Source: Deltaproteobacteria bacterium
GTDB lineage: Bacteria > Myxococcota > Myxococcia > Myxococcales > 40CM-4-68-19
Assembly (NCBI GenBank): GCA_005879805.1
Contig: VBKL01000067.1
Span: 1-40,589, forward strand
DNA: 40,589 nucleotides
Direction: 5' to 3'
The translations under genes were made by a program, and so were the position numbers. The notes beneath the pieces were generated by a model. That model was not told the DNA's origin. It made no database searches and worked only from the letters and a program-made list of their open reading frames with translations. How positions within the stretch are numbered: position 1 is the stretch's first letter; every line of letters starts with the position of its first letter. Shown in pieces: positions 24,839-36,265 of this stretch.

Positions 24839-26692
24839 TCAGTCGACCGACTCGCCGTCGTACATCGCGTCGATCTGCGACTTGAACTTCTGCGTGATGA
24901 CCTTCCGCTTCACCTTGAGCGTCGGGGTGAGGTCCCCCGCCTCCTGCGAGAGATCGCGATCGAGGATGGTGAACCGCTTGATCGTCTCGTAGGACGGCAA
25001 GGTCGAGTTGAGCTGATCGACCGCCGCCTGGATCTTCGCGCGCACCGCATTGCAGCGCGCGGCCTCCGCGTAGGTGCCCGCGGGTTCGCCGGCCTCGGCG
25101 GCAAGCTTCTTCGCCTGGTCCTCGGCGACGGTGACCACGACCGAGACGTACTTGCGCCGGTCGCCGATGACGACCACCTGGCTCACCATCTCGCTCATCG
25201 TCTTGAGCGCGCCCTCCAGCGCCTGCGGAGCGATGTACTTGCCGCCGCTCGTCTTGATGAGGTCCTTCTTGCGATCGGTGATGCGGAGGAAGCCGTCGCG
25301 GTCCACCTCCCCGATGTCGCCGGTGTGGAAGAAGCCCTCCGAATCGATCACCTCGGCGGTCGCCTCCGGCATGCCGAAGTACCCGCGCATGATGTGGCGC
25401 CCGCGCTCGAGGATCTCGCCGTCCGGCGCGATCTTCACTTCTACTCCCGGAAGCGGACGCCCTACCGTCCCGAGCTTGTTGAAGCCGGGCAGGTTCACGC
25501 TCGTGACCGCGATGGTCTCGGTGAGCCCGTATCCTTCGAGGATGTTGAAACCGAGCAGGTCGAAGAAGTAGGCGATCTTGCGCGCGAGCGGCGCTCCCCC
25601 GGAAACGAAGGTGTGGATGCGCCCGCCGAATCGCTTGTGGAGCTTCTGGTAGATCTTGGGGAAGACCAGCTTCTTCGCGATGGTGAAGGGGAACGACGAG
25701 TATGCCCGCCCCTCGTCTTTCGCCTTCGCGTATTTATCGAACTCCGCCATCGCCATGCGGAAGAGCCGGCCGGCGAGGCCGCCCTGCGCCATTCCTCCGG
25801 TGATGACGTTGTTGAACGCCTTCTCGAAGACGCGGGGCACCGCGGAGAGAACGGTGGGACCGGTCTCCGAGGCGTTGTCGACCAGCCGGTCCACCGACTC
25901 GGCAAAGATCATGGTGAGCCCGCTGCCGAGCCAGGCCGCCTTGATGATCTGTGCGAAGGAATGGGCGAAGGGCAGGAAGAGCAGATGGCTGTCGTCGCGC
26001 GAAAGTAGCCCGCTCCCGACCACCACCTCGGACGCAAAGAGCATCTGGTCGTTGGTGGTCATCACGCCCTTGGGCACTCCTGTCGTGCCCGAGGTGTAGA
26101 GGATGGTGGAGAGGTCGTCGCGCTTCTGCGCCGCGAGCCGCGCCTCGATCTCGCGGGCGCCGCCGCCCTGCTTCCCGCGAGCGACCAGCTGGGCGAAGGA
26201 GAGCGCCCACTCGCCGTCGCCTTCGCCGTCGATGACGACGACGTTGCGGAGCCTGGGAAGCCGGGAACGCGCCTCGCGGAGCTTGGCAAGCTGCTTGGGG
26301 TCTTCGACGACCGCCAGCACCGCGCCGCTGTTCTCCAGGATGTAGCGGATCTCCTCGGCTGTGGAGGAATGGTAGATGGGCACCGCGATCGCGCCCGCGA
26401 TCGCGACCCCGAAATCGAACATCGACCATTCCACCCGCGTGGAGGAGATGATGGAGACCTTGTCTCCGCCCTGGACGCCGAGAGCGACGAGCCCGTTCGC
26501 GACCTCCTCGGTATTCGACTGCAGTTCGCCCCAGGTGAGCGGAGTCCACGCTCCATTCTTCTTCCGCAAGGCCGCCGTGCGGCGCGCATCCTGCGAGGCG
26601 CGCGAGCGGAACAGGCCGCCGACCGATCGGATCGAGGCGAGCTCTTCGCGCTGCTTCTGCATTCCTTCGAAGGTCTTCTGTGCAGTCGCCAT
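24839..26692 (-). CDS. Long-chain fatty-acid--CoA ligase (FadD15-like)
   Basis: 617-aa acyl-adenylate-forming enzyme that activates fatty acids to acyl-CoA in two steps. The AMP-binding P-loop is YTSGTTGVPKGV; the adenine/acyl pocket region is ILEGYGLTETI; the hinge and C-terminal region is HTGDIGEVDRDGFLRITDRK followed by KDLIKTSGGKYIAP. The length and the PFTIAKKLVFPKI-type linker match the long FadD15/AcsL group rather than E. coli FadD. GAGGGAACCC precedes the ATG. It lies convergent to hutI (1 bp between stops). It may feed beta-oxidation or lipid synthesis; no other fatty-acid gene is adjacent. Confidence 0.94.
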   Translation of the reverse strand: MATAQKTFEGMQKQREELASIRSVGGLFRSRASQDARRTAALRKKNGAWTPLTWGELQSNTEEVANGLVALGVQGGDKVSIISSTRVEWSMFDFGVAIAGAIAVPIYHSSTAEEIRYILENSGAVLAVVEDPKQLAKLREARSRLPRLRNVVVIDGEGDGEWALSFAQLVARGKQGGGAREIEARLAAQKRDDLSTILYTSGTTGVPKGVMTTNDQMLFASEVVVGSGLLSRDDSHLLFLPFAHSFAQIIKAAWLGSGLTMIFAESVDRLVDNASETGPTVLSAVPRVFEKAFNNVITGGMAQGGLAGRLFRMAMAEFDKYAKAKDEGRAYSSFPFTIAKKLVFPKIYQKLHKRFGGRIHTFVSGGAPLARKIAYFFDLLGFNILEGYGLTETIAVTSVNLPGFNKLGTVGRPLPGVEVKIAPDGEILERGRHIMRGYFGMPEATAEVIDSEGFFHTGDIGEVDRDGFLRITDRKKDLIKTSGGKYIAPQALEGALKTMSEMVSQVVVIGDRRKYVSVVVTVAEDQAKKLAAEAGEPAGTYAEAARCNAVRAKIQAAVDQLNSTLPSYETIKRFTILDRDLSQEAGDLTPTLKVKRKVITQKFKSQIDAMYDGESVD

Positions 26693-26764
26693 GGGTTCCC
26701 TCGAGCTGCTGTGACGGGCTGGGATCTTCCCGCGTGGAGCCTAGCGCGGCCTTCTACGCGACGC

Positions 26765-27487
26765 CTAGTGCTTCGAGAGCCACTTCTTCGCGAGGTCCTT
26801 CATCCGCTTCTTCTCGGGAACGTCGCCCTGGAGGGGCGCGTCGAGGATTTCCTGCGCGATCTTCTTGGCCTCCGCGCCCTTTCCGTCCTCGGCGAGCGAG
26901 TCCGCCAGATAGAGCTTCGCGCGCAGGTTCCCCGGGTGCTGCTCGACCGCGGCAGAGAGCACCTTGATCGATTCGGCAACGTTTCGCTTGGGCCAGGGAA
27001 GCTTGAAGAAGTAGCGGCCCCAGACCGCCTGGGGGCCGCCGTCGAGGAAGTCCTTGTCGATCTTCAGCGCGGTCTGGATGCGATCGCGGAACTTGCCTTC
27101 GAGCCCCTGGCTCAAGGCGGTGAGGATGCCGACGCCCTCGGAGTAGAGCCCGAGGCCGGTACCCGCGAAGTAGTGGCCGCGAACGTCGTCGGGCTTCGCC
27201 GCGACGGCCTTGTCGCCGGCTTCCCACGCGAGCTTCCCGAGCGCGGCCTTGAGCTCGCTGCCGTCGGCGGCGGCGTCCGCCTGCCAGACGAGAAGCGAGG
27301 CGCGCCGCCAATTTCCATCGAAGGAGTCGGGATCCTTGGCCAGCTCTGCCTTCGCGATGCGGGCGAGCTCGTTCTGAGCGTCGGCGGTCTCCCGTTTCGC
27401 CCACAGCTCGTCCCAGCGCTGCTGGACGCTTTGAGCGTGGGCGGCGGTGGCTGCGCAGACGGAGAGGGCGAGTATTGCGGCTCGCAT
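26765..27487 (-). CDS. Secreted TPR-like protein
   Basis: 240 aa. Signal peptide MRAAILALSVCAATAAHA, then all-helical sequence with TPR-like repeats, for instance KVLSAAVEQHPGNLRAKLYL (about 175-195) and GDKAVAAKPDDVRGHYFAGT (about 90-110). The GPQAVWGRYFFKLPW segment with preceding repeats resembles the TatT-type TPR proteins linked to TRAP transporters and the RMDN family, but no TRAP genes are here, so no function is assigned. GGGGGACCG precedes the ATG. It follows the VWA lipoprotein gene on the same strand by 62 bp. Confidence 0.8.
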   Translation of the reverse strand: MRAAILALSVCAATAAHAQSVQQRWDELWAKRETADAQNELARIAKAELAKDPDSFDGNWRRASLLVWQADAAADGSELKAALGKLAWEAGDKAVAAKPDDVRGHYFAGTGLGLYSEGVGILTALSQGLEGKFRDRIQTALKIDKDFLDGGPQAVWGRYFFKLPWPKRNVAESIKVLSAAVEQHPGNLRAKLYLADSLAEDGKGAEAKKIAQEILDAPLQGDVPEKKRMKDLAKKWLSKH

Positions 27488-27549
27488 CGGTCCCCCGGGA
27501 GGAGCCGGGGTCGTATCACCGCGCCGCCAGGAGCGGCAACCCGCGCCAC

Positions 27550-28902
27550 CTAGCCGTTGGTGAGGTACCGCAGATCCCAGATGTCATCCGGCTGCAGCCG
27601 GCAAGTCCCCTGCAGCCGCACCACCGGCCCATCCGAAGTCTGCACGATGTCGTATCCCTGCCCCTGCACGCACTCCACCGTGCTGCCGCCCCGCTGGATC
27701 GACACCCGGAGAAGCTCTGGCGAGGAAGGAGGCGCGAGCAGCTCAAGCTCCGCCGGGATTCCCACGATCTTCGCGAGCCGCTGCAACGGATCGCTGGCGT
27801 CGTCGGCGCAGATGTTGGCCGTGAGCCCGCTGAACGCCGTTGCCATCTCCACGTAGCGGCGACCGGGTACCTGGCCGCCGCAGAAGGTCTTGCAGGCCGC
27901 CGTGCAGTCCGCCATGCACAAAGCGAGCGTCGGAGAGCCGGCGCAGGTGGCCTGGCACTGTTGCTGCTGCGGCGGCGCGTCGCATCGGGCGACGCAGCTC
28001 GAGTTGGCGCACAGCCCGGGATCGCGGGTCCCGTTCTTCAAGCTGACGAGCGCGGCGACCTCGATCTCCTTGGGGCTGCCATTCGAATCCTTGAGGGCGC
28101 GGAGGAAGTTCACGTAGCCCGCGACCGGCTCCAGCGAGGTGAGCGCACCGTCGATCGAGGCCGAATCCGCCGCGCACTTGTCGGTGATGTTCCCTTGCGC
28201 GTCCTTGACCAGCATCGACATGCGCTGCGCCGGGTCGGAGCAATCCTCGGCGTCGGTGACGAAGGCCACCACCACCTTGGCGCCGTCGCGCACGAAACCG
28301 TTCTGGGGGTCCCTGAGGGCGAGCTTCATCGCCTGCAGGCCCTGCGGCTGCCTTGCGCCGGCCGAGCCGGCCTGGACGGCCTCGCCGAGCCACTGGCTGA
28401 ACTGGGCCGCAGTGGTGTCGCGGCGGCGCAGCACCCGGGCGGGCGCCCCGGCGGCCTGGCGAAGCTGGCCGGCCTCGTCCGGGAAGTCGCGCACGCACGC
28501 CGAGGTCTTGCAGGCGTATCCGCTCGCGCCCCAGTCGCTGGAGCACTGGGCCGCGGCGCTGGCGTTGCCGTCCGGCGCGCAGGCGCCGAACCGTTCGAAG
28601 ATGGAAGTGGTGACCACCGCGGCCTGGTAGTCGACCGGAGGATCGAGGTTGTCCAGGGCGGTGGTGAAGTTCTGCAGGGCCTGGGCGAGTCGATCCTGCT
28701 TCTGCGACATCGAAAGGCTGTCGTCCACCACGAAGAGGATGTCGGCCTTGGTCGTGACTTTGACCTGGGAGTGCTGCTGCACCGCGACGAGTGTCGCAGG
28801 CTGCACAGGGACGGCGACGTAGCTCTGGCAGCCGCTCGCCACGGCGAGCACGGTGCAGAGGGTGAGGCCTTTGGCGGCGATCTGCGCGGGGCGGCTCGGC
28901 AT
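27550..28902 (-). CDS. VWA-domain lipoprotein with Cys-rich insert
   Basis: 450 aa. Lipobox VASGC gives a lipidated C25. The von Willebrand A domain runs from about 52 to 360, with MIDAS residues D60-x-S62-x-S64 (FVVDDSLSMSQKQ) and the later VTDAEDCSD. A Cys-rich insert at about 290-345 (LCANSSCVARCDAPP, QCQATCAGSPTLALCMADC, AACKTFCGG) holds a dozen cysteines and looks like a disulfide-bonded mini-domain. The C-terminal part is beta-rich with two more Cys (VECVQG, GTCRLQP). Such lipoproteins are common in myxobacteria; partners are unknown. It probably sits on the outer membrane. Start ATG 28902 with GGAG nearby. It is divergent from lon. Confidence 0.85.
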   Translation of the reverse strand: MPSRPAQIAAKGLTLCTVLAVASGCQSYVAVPVQPATLVAVQQHSQVKVTTKADILFVVDDSLSMSQKQDRLAQALQNFTTALDNLDPPVDYQAAVVTTSIFERFGACAPDGNASAAAQCSSDWGASGYACKTSACVRDFPDEAGQLRQAAGAPARVLRRRDTTAAQFSQWLGEAVQAGSAGARQPQGLQAMKLALRDPQNGFVRDGAKVVVAFVTDAEDCSDPAQRMSMLVKDAQGNITDKCAADSASIDGALTSLEPVAGYVNFLRALKDSNGSPKEIEVAALVSLKNGTRDPGLCANSSCVARCDAPPQQQQCQATCAGSPTLALCMADCTAACKTFCGGQVPGRRYVEMATAFSGLTANICADDASDPLQRLAKIVGIPAELELLAPPSSPELLRVSIQRGGSTVECVQGQGYDIVQTSDGPVVRLQGTCRLQPDDIWDLRYLTNG

Positions 28903-28992
28903 CTGGCTCCGGCAAGCTGGGAACGGCCCGGCAACCCGTCAAGGTTGCGCTGGCCTGCTTGGGGTTCGTCGAGCAAGATGCGCGCCAGCGTT

Positions 28993-29020
28993 CTTGCCAG
29001 ACCCCCTGGGGTGGCTACAT
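28993..29020 (+). promoter_or_regulatory. Candidate sigma-70-type promoter for lon
   Basis: TTGCCA (28993-28998) and TACATT (29015-29020) are separated by 16 bp, a good match to the vegetative consensus in an otherwise GC-rich 201-bp divergent region. It lies 84 bp upstream of the lon ATG and would read toward lon. A heat-shock (sigma-32) consensus is not evident. The match is by eye. Confidence 0.45.
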
Positions 29021-29103
29021 TGGCCGTCTACCGTTAGAGAGGAAGAAAAGTTCCCAGTGCTTTTGCCCAATCTTTTCCCAAGGACCCCGGAGGGAGCCAG
29101 GCG

Positions 29104-31569
<2,466 letters not shown>

Positions 31570-31594
31570 GGCAGGCTTTGCTGGCCTTACCCCG

Positions 31595-31636
31595 GCTTCC
31601 CGGTGCGGATGAACGCGCCGGGAAGCTTTTTTTTTT
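31595..31636 (+). terminator. Rho-independent terminator after lon
   Basis: A perfect 9-bp stem, GCTTCCCGG (31595-31603) with CCGGGAAGC (31618-31626), encloses a 14-base loop and is followed by ten T (31627-31636). It lies 26 bp past the lon stop. It is the only textbook intrinsic terminator seen in the window and ends just before the stop codon of the convergent GGDEF gene. Confidence 0.93.
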
Positions 31637-31639
31637 GCC

Positions 31640-32557
31640 CTACAGCGTCGGCTCGTCGCGACAGACGCGGTTCTTGCCTTCCTTCTTCGCGCGGTAGAGC
31701 GCTCGGTCGGCGCGGGCCATCAACTCTTCCAGGCTGGCGCAACCCACCGAATCGGTGACTCCGATGGAGATGCGCGTCTCGAAGGTCTGATCGAACACGG
31801 TGACCGGATGGGCCGCGATGCGGGCGAGAAGACGCTCGGCGGTGGCGGCGGCGCCTTCGACGGTGGTCTCCGGCATCAACGCCACGAACTCGTCGCCGCC
31901 GGTCCGGGCAGGGACGTCGCTCGCTCGGAGCGTCGCGCGGAGCAAGGTGCCGATGTGCTGAAGCACCGCGTCGCCGGCAGCGTGGCCGAAGCTGTCGTTG
32001 ATGTTCTTGAACGAGTCGACGTCGAGGGCGAAGCAGGCGATGGGGTGCCGATGGCGCTTGTGACGCACCCACTCGTGCTCGCCCTGATCGAGGAACGCCC
32101 GGCGGTTGAGCAGGCCGGTGAGCGAATCGTTGCGCGCGAGCTCGCGCAGCCTTCCCGTCATCGAAGCGAGCTGCGAGAGCATCTCCTGGTGCCGGCGGCG
32201 GAGCGCGTCCACCTGATCGGCCAGGTCCTCGGTGGCCGCGATCTCGCGGCCGAGACCTGCGACGAACGGCTTCTCGAGGGCGTAGAAGCGGTAGGTCGCC
32301 GGCACCAGCCGCTCGCGGCCTCGATGCATCACGTCGAGATTGAAGGCCACTCCGGAGTCGCGCTCCAGGGCGAGCGCCTGCGCCAGGCGGGCCGGGTACG
32401 GATCCTCCAGCGAGCGGGCGAACTCGGTTCCCGGCTCGACCAGCGGGACGGCGGAACGCAGGCCGGCGCTTGCGCGCACGACTTTCAGGTCCCCGTCGAG
32501 AACGACGAGGAGGTCGGGGCAACGCTCGACTAGCACTGACTCCAAGTACTGAACCAA
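31640..32557 (-). CDS. PAS-like/GGDEF diguanylate cyclase
   Basis: 305 aa, no membrane segment. An N-terminal PAS-like sensor (residues about 8-105: CPDLLVVLDGDLKVVRAS to VAGLGREI) is followed by a coiled coil (VDALRRRHQEMLSQLASMTG) and a GGDEF domain starting DSLTGLLNRRAFLD. The active site GGDEF is intact at 220-224, and the inhibitory I-site RASD lies exactly five residues before it (211-214). It should make c-di-GMP from two GTP with product inhibition. Start uncertain: TTG 32557 (GGGGG upstream) or GTG 32536; no in-frame ATG fits. It lies convergent to lon across the terminator. The open frame continues far upstream as antisense of other genes. Confidence 0.88.
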   Translation of the reverse strand: MVQYLESVLVERCPDLLVVLDGDLKVVRASAGLRSAVPLVEPGTEFARSLEDPYPARLAQALALERDSGVAFNLDVMHRGRERLVPATYRFYALEKPFVAGLGREIAATEDLADQVDALRRRHQEMLSQLASMTGRLRELARNDSLTGLLNRRAFLDQGEHEWVRHKRHRHPIACFALDVDSFKNINDSFGHAAGDAVLQHIGTLLRATLRASDVPARTGGDEFVALMPETTVEGAAATAERLLARIAAHPVTVFDQTFETRISIGVTDSVGCASLEELMARADRALYRAKKEGKNRVCRDEPTL

Positions 32558-32731
32558 GGTGCAATACCCCCATGGACAGCATAATCGCGCGCCGTCTCCG
32601 TGGAGAAGTCGGTTCGTAGGATTACGTGTGCGAGCGACTCGTACCTGCGGCGCCTTCCGCTCTTTCGGGGAATCCCCCCGGAACTTGTTCCAGTTGCGCG
32701 CGGCGTCGCTGCATGCCAACCACTCTATGTC

Positions 32732-33862
32732 GTGGGAAGCCGCGCGATTCTCATAACCGGGGCGAGGGGCCTCGTGGGCTCGCATCTTTGCGATGCCTTC
32801 GCGGATGGGGGGTGGGAGGTGCGCGCCCTCGACCGCCCCGGGACCCACCGTTCGCCCGTTCCCCCGAAGGCGACGTACACGGAAGCGGAGCTGGGAAGCC
32901 CGGAAGCCGCGCTCGTCACCGCCGAGCTCGCCAAGGGAACCTCGATCGTCGCCCATGCCGCCTTCCCGGGCGCGGGCCTCGACGAGGAAGCGCTGGAGAT
33001 GGCGCGCGCCTCGATGGCGGCGGCGCTCGCCGCCAAGGCCACCCTGCTCCTCGTTTCCAGCGCGACCGTGTACGGCCGGCCGCGCAACCTTCCCTGCGAG
33101 GAGGGCGAGCCGAAGCGCCCCGTCGATGCGCACGGGCAGACGCGCTGGGCGGTCGAGCGCGAGGCGTATCTCTGGCGGCGCACGCGCGGCTTGCGGCTCA
33201 TCGTCCTCCGCCCTGCCCTCACCTACGGAGCCGGGCAGCGGCGCGGCCTCGCCGCCGCGCTCACCGTCGCCGCGCTCGCCGCGCGCTCGGGCCGGCCGTT
33301 GTGGGTCCCGCGCCGCGGGCCGGTCGTGCACACCGTCCACGCCGAAGACGTCGCGCGCGCCGCGCTTCTCGTGGCTTCGGAAGATCCCGATTCGCTCGAC
33401 GGCAAGGCCTTCAACGTCGCCGACGACGTACCGCTTCCGCTCGAGGAGCTGGCCCGCGCCCTGCTCCAGGCTGCCGGCGCCGAGGAAGCCGGGCGCGTTC
33501 CGTACTCGCCCGCTCCGGCCCGGGCCTTCCTCTGGTTCTTGCGACGGATGCCGGGCTGGATGTTCTGGGGCCCGCTCAACCGGAAGCTCGCGCGGGCCTG
33601 GATCTCGGCGTGGGAAGGAGAACCGCCGGGCTCTCCGCCGGCGCTCGATCCTGCCCTGCTCGAACAGTTCAGCGCCGATCGGTACTACGACACCTCGCGG
33701 CTGCGCACGCTCGGCTTCGTTCCGCGATACCCGAGCGCCGTGGAGGGCCTCTTGCGCCTCGCCGTCGAAAGCCGTTCGCACGGTCTGCTCCCACCGCCCC
33801 GGGGGGCGCCCGCCTTGCCTCCCGCACCGGAAGTTGACAGGGCCGGTCCGCGGGCGATCTGA
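32732..33862 (+). CDS. NAD-dependent epimerase/dehydratase-like extended SDR with degenerate active site
   Basis: About 376 aa. Rossmann motif ITGARGLVGSHL (8-19), then a Val-Ser-Ser strand LLLVSSATVYGRP (106-117) and RLIVLRPALTYGAGQ, typical of sugar-nucleotide epimerases/3-beta-HSD-like extended SDRs. The catalytic YxxxK is changed: the equivalent stretch reads DAHGQTRWAVERE, giving H134-x3-R138. It may bind NAD(P) without normal catalysis. Start taken as GTG 32732, just before the Rossmann strand. A longer frame from GTG 32600 exists, but its third-codon G/C is much lower than in the gene, so I treat it as non-coding. The next gene follows after 9 bp, so they are probably co-transcribed. 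Confidence 0.78.
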   Translation: MGSRAILITGARGLVGSHLCDAFADGGWEVRALDRPGTHRSPVPPKATYTEAELGSPEAALVTAELAKGTSIVAHAAFPGAGLDEEALEMARASMAAALAAKATLLLVSSATVYGRPRNLPCEEGEPKRPVDAHGQTRWAVEREAYLWRRTRGLRLIVLRPALTYGAGQRRGLAAALTVAALAARSGRPLWVPRRGPVVHTVHAEDVARAALLVASEDPDSLDGKAFNVADDVPLPLEELARALLQAAGAEEAGRVPYSPAPARAFLWFLRRMPGWMFWGPLNRKLARAWISAWEGEPPGSPPALDPALLEQFSADRYYDTSRLRTLGFVPRYPSAVEGLLRLAVESRSHGLLPPPRGAPALPPAPEVDRAGPRAI

Positions 33863-33871
33863 TCCGGCGGA

Positions 33872-34465
33872 ATGGCCTTCTCCGCCGACGAGCTCGAGCA
33901 GCGTGCCGAGCGTGCCGTCCGGCGAGGCGAGCTGCTCCTGGCCCTCGAATTGTTCGAGTCGCTGCTCGCCGACAATCCAGAGGACGAGCGGGTGCGCCAG
34001 CGCATGGAATCGGTCCGCGCGCTCCTCCAGCCGAGCGAGCTCGTCAATCGCCGCCGCGCCGAGCCCGACGCTCCCGAGCAGGCGGCCCCCGAGGCACTGA
34101 GCGACGCGGAGCACGGCGAGATCCACGCCAGCGCCGGACGCTTCGAGGAAGCGACCCGCTGGTACGAGAAGGCCGTCGAGAAGAATCCCGGCAACGAGCT
34201 GCTCCGCGAGCGCCTCGAAGAGCTGCGCAGCTTCGCGCCGCCCGGAGCGCGAGCCGACCTCGCCGCGGCGGAGAAGCTGGAGGCGCCGCCTTCCCCTCCG
34301 CGTCCCGTGCCCAGGCAGCAGCTCGGCCGATCGGCCCGCGCCGCCGAGGCGAGCTTCGCGCCCCTCGACGAACGCCCGAAGGCGCGCGAACCGCTCCCGC
34401 GCGACCCGATCGAGATGTTGAAAACGCTGCTCGATCGCATCCGATCCGCGCGGCGGAACCCTTGA
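33872..34465 (+). CDS. TPR-containing cytoplasmic protein
   Basis: 197 aa, no signal peptide. Two TPR-like helical pairs: RAVRRGELLLALELFESLLA (about 14-33, followed by DNPEDERVRQRM) and HASAGRFEEATRWYEKAVEK (about 85-105, followed by NPGNELLRERL). After that comes a disordered Pro/Ala-rich stretch and a C-terminal Arg/Leu helix (DPIEMLKTLLDRIRSARR). Such short TPR proteins with a terminal amphipathic helix occur in myxobacterial signalling loci as adaptors; no enzymatic motif is present. It lies between the SDR gene and the kinase locus. Confidence 0.78.
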   Translation: MAFSADELEQRAERAVRRGELLLALELFESLLADNPEDERVRQRMESVRALLQPSELVNRRRAEPDAPEQAAPEALSDAEHGEIHASAGRFEEATRWYEKAVEKNPGNELLRERLEELRSFAPPGARADLAAAEKLEAPPSPPRPVPRQQLGRSARAAEASFAPLDERPKAREPLPRDPIEMLKTLLDRIRSARRNP

Positions 34466-34467
34466 TC

Positions 34468-34483
34468 GGGACGCTCTCGTCCC
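34468..34483 (+). other. Short hairpin after the TPR gene
   Basis: GGGACG (34468-34473), CTCT loop, CGTCCC (34478-34483): a perfect 6-bp stem with a tetraloop, 2 bases after the stop codon. No T-tract follows, so it is not a standard terminator. It may protect or pause the transcript before the 164-bp gap that leads to the kinase gene, which otherwise holds no feature I recognise. Confidence 0.35.
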
Positions 34484-34629
34484 ATACAGTGGCACGGCTG
34501 TCGCGCGCGGCTCGGTATCGTGCGTAAAACCTCTGCGCTGACGCGTGGTTGCCCTTTCCACACCGTGCGCCGAGGATCTTGCGCCGCGCGGTCGACCGCG
34601 ACATTGGTGCCCCGGGAGGAGCTTCCTCG

Positions 34630-36265
34630 TTGCAGCTCGGCCGCTACCGTCTCGACGAGCAGGTCGGCCAGGGCGGCATGGCCGTCGTGTGGCGCGGCTA
34701 CGATACCGAGCTGAAGCGGACCGTCGCGGTGAAGGTGCTCCATTCGCACCTGCACGCCCGCGCCGACAGCGCACGCGGCCGGGGTGGTGCATCGCGATTT
34801 GAAGCCCGAGAACGTCATGGTCCGCGAAGACGGAGTCGTGAAGCTCACCGACTTCGGCATCGCCGCCATCCTCGACCCCGAGGAGAAGTTCACGGCGACG
34901 GGCGCCATTCTCGGCTCCCCCGCGCATCTCGCGCCGGAGACGATCGAAGGCAAGCCTGCCGATCCGCGCAGCGACCTGTTCTCCTTCGGAACCATCTTCT
35001 ACTGGCTCTCCACCGGAGAGATGCCCTTCCACGCTCCGACCCCGGCGGCCCTGCTCCGCAAGATCCTCGAGGGCAACCCGAAGGACCCGCGGCTGGTGCG
35101 GCCGAGCATCGGCGATTCGCAAGCAAAGCTCGTCTTGCGCTGCCTGGAGCGCGATCCGGCCAAGCGGATCCAATCGGCCCGCGAGTTGCGGGAAAGCCTC
35201 GAGGCGGTGCTGGAGGAGTCCGGCATCGTCGAGCCGCTCGCGACGCTCGCCCGCTTCGTCAAGGCGCCGGGCGAAGAAGGACCGAAAGTGCGCGCGCAGA
35301 TCGTGGAGGCCTGCTTGCGCCGCGGGGCGGCGGACCTCGGCGCGGGAAAGACCACCGCTGCGCTGGCCGACTTCGGCCGTGTGCTGGCCCTCGATCCCAA
35401 GAACGAAGAAGCGCGCTCGCTGGTCGACCGCGTCCGCCGGCGCTCCCGCCTCGTCAAGCTCGCGCGGCGGGCGGCGATCTTCGTGGCGGTCGCGGGAGTC
35501 GTCGCGCTCGCCGGGGTCCCCGCGCTGCGCTTCGCGCAACGGACCCGGGAGCAATGGCGGGCGCAGCACACGCCACCAGCCGTCGCCGCGGAGGCCCCGG
35601 CTCCGCCCAGACAGACGCCGCCTCCTCCCGCGCCGGAACCGGTGCAGCCCGAGCCCCCCAAGACGGCCGTCGAGTCTCCGACGCCCGAGCCGAAAGAGAC
35701 GCCTGCGCCCCGGAAAGAGCGGCCTGCGCGCAGCGCTCGCCCGACTTCGCGCAAGCCTTCGCCTCCCAAAGTCATTGCGGCCGCCCCGCCGCCGCCCGTC
35801 GAGACCAAGCCCGAAGTCAAGGACGTTCCGGCGACGCTCACCATCGGCAGCCGGCTGCCGGCGCGGCTCTTCATCGACAACAAGGACCAGGGCTCCGCCA
35901 TCGTCTTCCGGCTGCAGCTCGCGCCTGGTCCCCACGATTTCGTCGTGCAGCACCAGTGCTGCGAGGAGAACCGCGGCGTCATCCAGATCGGGCCCAACAA
36001 GGAGCTCTACCCGCTGGACGTCGGCTCGCCGAAGCCCGGCCACCTCCGCGTCACCAACGCCGCCGATCCGGATACGCCCGTCTATCTCGTCGAGGACGAG
36101 ACCGGGAACATGATGCCTCTCGGCACGGTGCGCGATGTCGCCCGCTTCGACATCCCGATGCGCAAGCCCACCGAGGAACGGCGCTTCGTCATCGGTGACA
36201 GGGAACGGAAGAAGACGCTCGAAGCCGGCCGCGTCGTCACCATCGACGCCCAGGATGGACGATGA
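34630..36265 (+). pseudogene. Ser/Thr protein kinase with PEGA-like tail, internal frame-shifting deletion
   Basis: Two good halves of one Hanks-type kinase in different frames. First half (frame of 34630): TTG start with GGAGGAG 8 bases upstream, then LGRYRLDEQVGQGGMAVVWR with the Gly loop and the VAVKVLHSHLHARADS strand with the ATP-binding Lys. From about 34,769 the other frame continues AHAAGVVHRDLKPENVMV (catalytic loop), LTDFGIAA, HLAPE and the rest of the C-lobe. About 75 residues (helix C Glu, hinge, helices D and E) are missing, so no active kinase can form from this sequence. After the kinase domain follow a TPR-like stretch (about 35,290-35,430), one membrane helix (about 35,470-35,540), a long Pro-rich linker and a PEGA-like periplasmic domain (TIGSRLPARLFIDNKDQG). 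The stop overlaps the next ATG by ATGA. Real deletion or assembly error cannot be told here. Confidence 0.85.

Noticed and set aside
32600-32731. N-terminal extension of the SDR gene that reads like the start of a cyclic-nucleotide-binding domain (YLRRLPLFRGIPPELVPVA)
   Set aside because: Third-position G/C is clearly lower than in the neighbouring genes, no ribosome site is visible, and only a fragment of the domain could be present. Treated as intergenic, though a decayed regulator remnant cannot be excluded.
34549-34629. Upstream TTG start for the kinase
   Set aside because: The TTG at 34630 has GGAGGAG at proper spacing and begins right before the kinase Gly-loop strand.
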